From Flavobacteriales bacterium (lineage in GTDB: Bacteria > Bacteroidota > Bacteroidia > Flavobacteriales_F > PHOS-HE28), in NCBI GenBank assembly GCA_016715895.1, contig JADJXH010000005.1, forward strand, positions 1-52,065: DNA of 52,065 nucleotides, read 5' to 3'. The position numbers were made by a program, and so were the translations under genes. Positions 50,301 through 52,065 of this stretch are shown here, piece after piece. The notes beneath the pieces are model-generated. The model ran no database searches. It was not told the DNA's origin and was given only the letters and a program-made list of their open reading frames with translations. Numbering within the stretch: the first letter of the stretch is position 1; each line of letters opens with the position of its first letter.

Positions 50301-51116
50301 ATGGGAACGTGTTATATCGGAGTTGCTGAGGGCGGTATCGAATATGGCGAATGCCGCGACAGCATCGAACTGCTGGACAAACGACCCGGCGACAGCCTCC
50401 ATTTTGGACGGGGCACGAAGGGTTACGAGGTTCGGCAGCAGCACTTTAACAGATTCATAGCAAGCGAGCATGAGTGGCTGCTCATGCTCGACGGCGACAT
50501 GGTCTATTCGCCCGACACACTGGAGCAGCTGCGGTCGCACGGCGTGCCGTATGTGAGCGGTTACTACCTGCAACGGCGGCACAGCCCGCTCTTGCCGGTC
50601 TGGTTCCATCCCGGTGACGAGTGGCCCTTGCGTCCGTTTCTCGAAGACCCGGAGCAGGGGCGTTTGCACCCGTTGGGGGCGTCGGGCTGGGGCTGTGTCC
50701 TGATTCATCGGGACGTGGTTCAGGATACGCGGCAAAAGGTACTGCGCGGCGAATGGGATGTCATCGAGGATGAAATGGCAATGTGGCCCTATGACCTGAC
50801 CGAGGTCATGGGCGCGCTGGCCGCGGGGGACGTTGACACACTTCAGCAACTATTGCGCCCATTGCGGGGGCAATACGACCGGCGGCCGGTGGGCAGTGAC
50901 ATCCGCTACCCGGTCATGGCGCGGGCGGCGGGATACGACTTATGGGGCGACCCCGACGTGCGACCCGGCCACATGCTGAATTACGTCTTGCATCCGTCGG
51001 ACTACGCGGCGCAGGGCGCGAGCACCTACGCGACCACAATGCGCGAGGTCTACGACGCTACCGACCGCGGGCGCGTTCTGTGGGCTGAGCGCATAGAGGC
51101 CCTGAAACATGAATAG
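50301..51116 (+). CDS. GT-A (family 2-like) glycosyltransferase, copy B
   Basis: 271 residues; same as 12589-13404 except one residue (Q in EDPEQGR). See there for motifs (WLLMLDGDMVYSPDTL). Begins 3 bases after the sequence pairing with the hairpin loop. Confidence 0.6.
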   Translation: MGTCYIGVAEGGIEYGECRDSIELLDKRPGDSLHFGRGTKGYEVRQQHFNRFIASEHEWLLMLDGDMVYSPDTLEQLRSHGVPYVSGYYLQRRHSPLLPVWFHPGDEWPLRPFLEDPEQGRLHPLGASGWGCVLIHRDVVQDTRQKVLRGEWDVIEDEMAMWPYDLTEVMGALAAGDVDTLQQLLRPLRGQYDRRPVGSDIRYPVMARAAGYDLWGDPDVRPGHMLNYVLHPSDYAAQGASTYATTMREVYDATDRGRVLWAERIEALKHE

Positions 51117-52002
51117 CATTTGTTTCGTCACGGCGGGGCCGGTCGAATGGGGTAGTAGCCGGATGCGTGCCTACTGGCCCGCGCGGTATATAGCCGATGC
51201 GACCGTGGTCACGATGGCCGAGGTGAAGCAGGGCAAGCTACCCGATGCGGCGGTGTACGTATTCCAGAAGCTGATTGCCACGACGCTGGCCGTCGAGTTG
51301 CGGGCGTTGGGCAGGATTGTCGTCTGGGATGTATGTGACCCCTCGTGGTGGTTTGACAAGACAGGCGCGATAGAGGCGGTCAACAACGTCGATTGGATCG
51401 TCGCCTCCAGCTTACCGCTGGCCGTTGACTTGGGGGCGTGGGCGGCTGTAAATGGCACAGAGACCAAAAAGATGACAGTCATCCCTGACCGGGTGGAGCT
51501 ATCGCATTTCGACCCGCCGCTTCGTTACGTGCCCGGCGAGCCGGTGAAGCTCATCTGGTACGGAATAGCCGCCAACCGGCTCGCCCTTTTCGCCGCCGTG
51601 GTCAACCTGATGCGCTGGCGGGGTGACGGCCATGATATATCGCTGACCATTTTCGACGACGCGCCCGATCTACATTTCCCCGGTCTCGACGCGGTTCTGC
51701 CGGTCACTTACGAGCGATGGACACTGGACACCGAGGCCGAGACGTTGGCGGCGCATCATATCGCCCTGCTGCCGCCCTATCCGGGGCCGTGGGGGCGCGT
51801 CAAGAGCAACAACAGGACGGTCACGGGGTTGGCGGCGGGGTTGCAGGTCATCACCGGCGAAAGCTATTACGACCTGCCGAACGCCATAAACGCGATGGAA
51901 GCCGGGCACGACCGGCGCGAGTACGTAGCCGCCAATTACAACGTCGAGCAATCGGCGCGACAGTGGGTGGACTTAATCAATGATCTATCTGGTGGCAAGT
52001 AG
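51109..52002 (+). CDS. GT-B glycosyltransferase, copy B
   Basis: 297 residues, same as 13397-14290 with three visible residue changes (V to A and R to G near residue 115-120, I to L near 183). Overlaps the previous gene by 8 bases. Confidence 0.6.
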   Translation: MNSICFVTAGPVEWGSSRMRAYWPARYIADATVVTMAEVKQGKLPDAAVYVFQKLIATTLAVELRALGRIVVWDVCDPSWWFDKTGAIEAVNNVDWIVASSLPLAVDLGAWAAVNGTETKKMTVIPDRVELSHFDPPLRYVPGEPVKLIWYGIAANRLALFAAVVNLMRWRGDGHDISLTIFDDAPDLHFPGLDAVLPVTYERWTLDTEAETLAAHHIALLPPYPGPWGRVKSNNRTVTGLAAGLQVITGESYYDLPNAINAMEAGHDRREYVAANYNVEQSARQWVDLINDLSGGK

Positions 52003-52065
52003 TACGGATAACTACTGGGAGCGGGCGCGGCCTTATCTGGCCAGCCTTGCCCATCACCTGAACCC
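51980..52065 (+). CDS. Third glycosyltransferase, 5' end only
   Basis: MIYLVASSTDNYWERARPYL and on to the window edge (28 codons). Start of the gene whose full copy is at 14268-15029; overlaps the previous gene by 23 bases. Confidence 0.6.
   Translation, partial: MIYLVASSTDNYWERARPYLASLAHHLN

Larger units (their letters stand above)
44374..52065. repeat. Long direct repeat, copy B (head module)
   Basis: Second copy of 6673-14353, running to the window end. All frames are intact in this copy. It starts at the GGVFHRV codons inside terL and includes the start of the third glycosyltransferase. Sequence is very similar to copy A overall, with patches of synonymous change and stretches with none (for example 47530-47920). 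Confidence 0.95.

Noticed and set aside
1..52065. Integrase, transposase, tRNA genes
   Set aside because: None recognised. A Mu-like head module does not by itself imply transposition, and no Mu A/B-like gene is visible.
6673..52065. Simple terminal redundancy of a 37.7-kb genome
   Set aside because: The flanks upstream of the repeat are different modules and the copies differ by many synonymous changes, which is not expected for the two ends of one molecule.

Overview
The window is tailed-phage DNA, probably a metagenomic or poorly polished contig. It combines a Mu/SPP1-type head module with a siphovirus-type tail: DUF935-like portal, MuF protein, Com-like zinc finger, nested protease/scaffold, tape measure and a G/GT -1 frameshift. 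Codons are GC-rich, start codons are ATG, GTG and TTG, and promoters are near-consensus sigma70 types (TTGACA, 17 bp, TATAAT or TATACT), so the host is a bacterium. I cannot name the host. The EAD1-like domain and the tail repeat style would fit lineages such as Chloroflexota, but that is weak inference.

Layout. (1) 1-6672: early, replication and terminase genes of one phage variant (A), with so many indels that most genes are broken. (2) 6673-14353: head genes (end of terminase, portal, MuF, head completion, Com-like, protease/scaffold, decoration, capsid, glycosyltransferases), copy A. (3) 14268-30483: third glycosyltransferase, head-tail connectors, tail tube, chaperones, tape measure, distal tail and fibres, membrane/lysis-type genes, a four-HTH protein and a holin, all on +. 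(4) 30525-41859: a leftward block of small early genes, replication initiator, DnaB-type helicase, nucleases and regulators on -, with one + gene (36716-36967) at a divergent operator-rich promoter. (5) 42064-44961: ParB-methyltransferase, small and large terminase on +. (6) 44374-52065: second copy (B) of the head module, intact and about 37.70-37.71 kb downstream of copy A.

The spacing suggests a genome unit near 37.7 kb. The copies differ by many synonymous substitutions, and their upstream modules are unrelated in detail, so this is not simple terminal redundancy. Two related phages joined by recombination or by assembly is the best reading. Indels cluster in copy A and in 1-6672, while copy B reads cleanly.

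Likely working scheme: leftward early promoters at about 36.65 and 41.9 kb share CTATGTACATAG-type operators and may be controlled by the small protein at 36716, whose own promoter carries the same site. The helicase, initiator and an origin-like repeat set inside the initiator gene serve replication. The methyltransferase modifies DNA and terminase packages it. Late genes build the virion. Two structured RNA elements lie in the head operon. One is a three-way junction with a GNRA loop and a terminator before the protease. The other is a long hairpin before the first glycosyltransferase whose loop is complementary to the ribosome-binding site, and that pairing covaries between the two copies.
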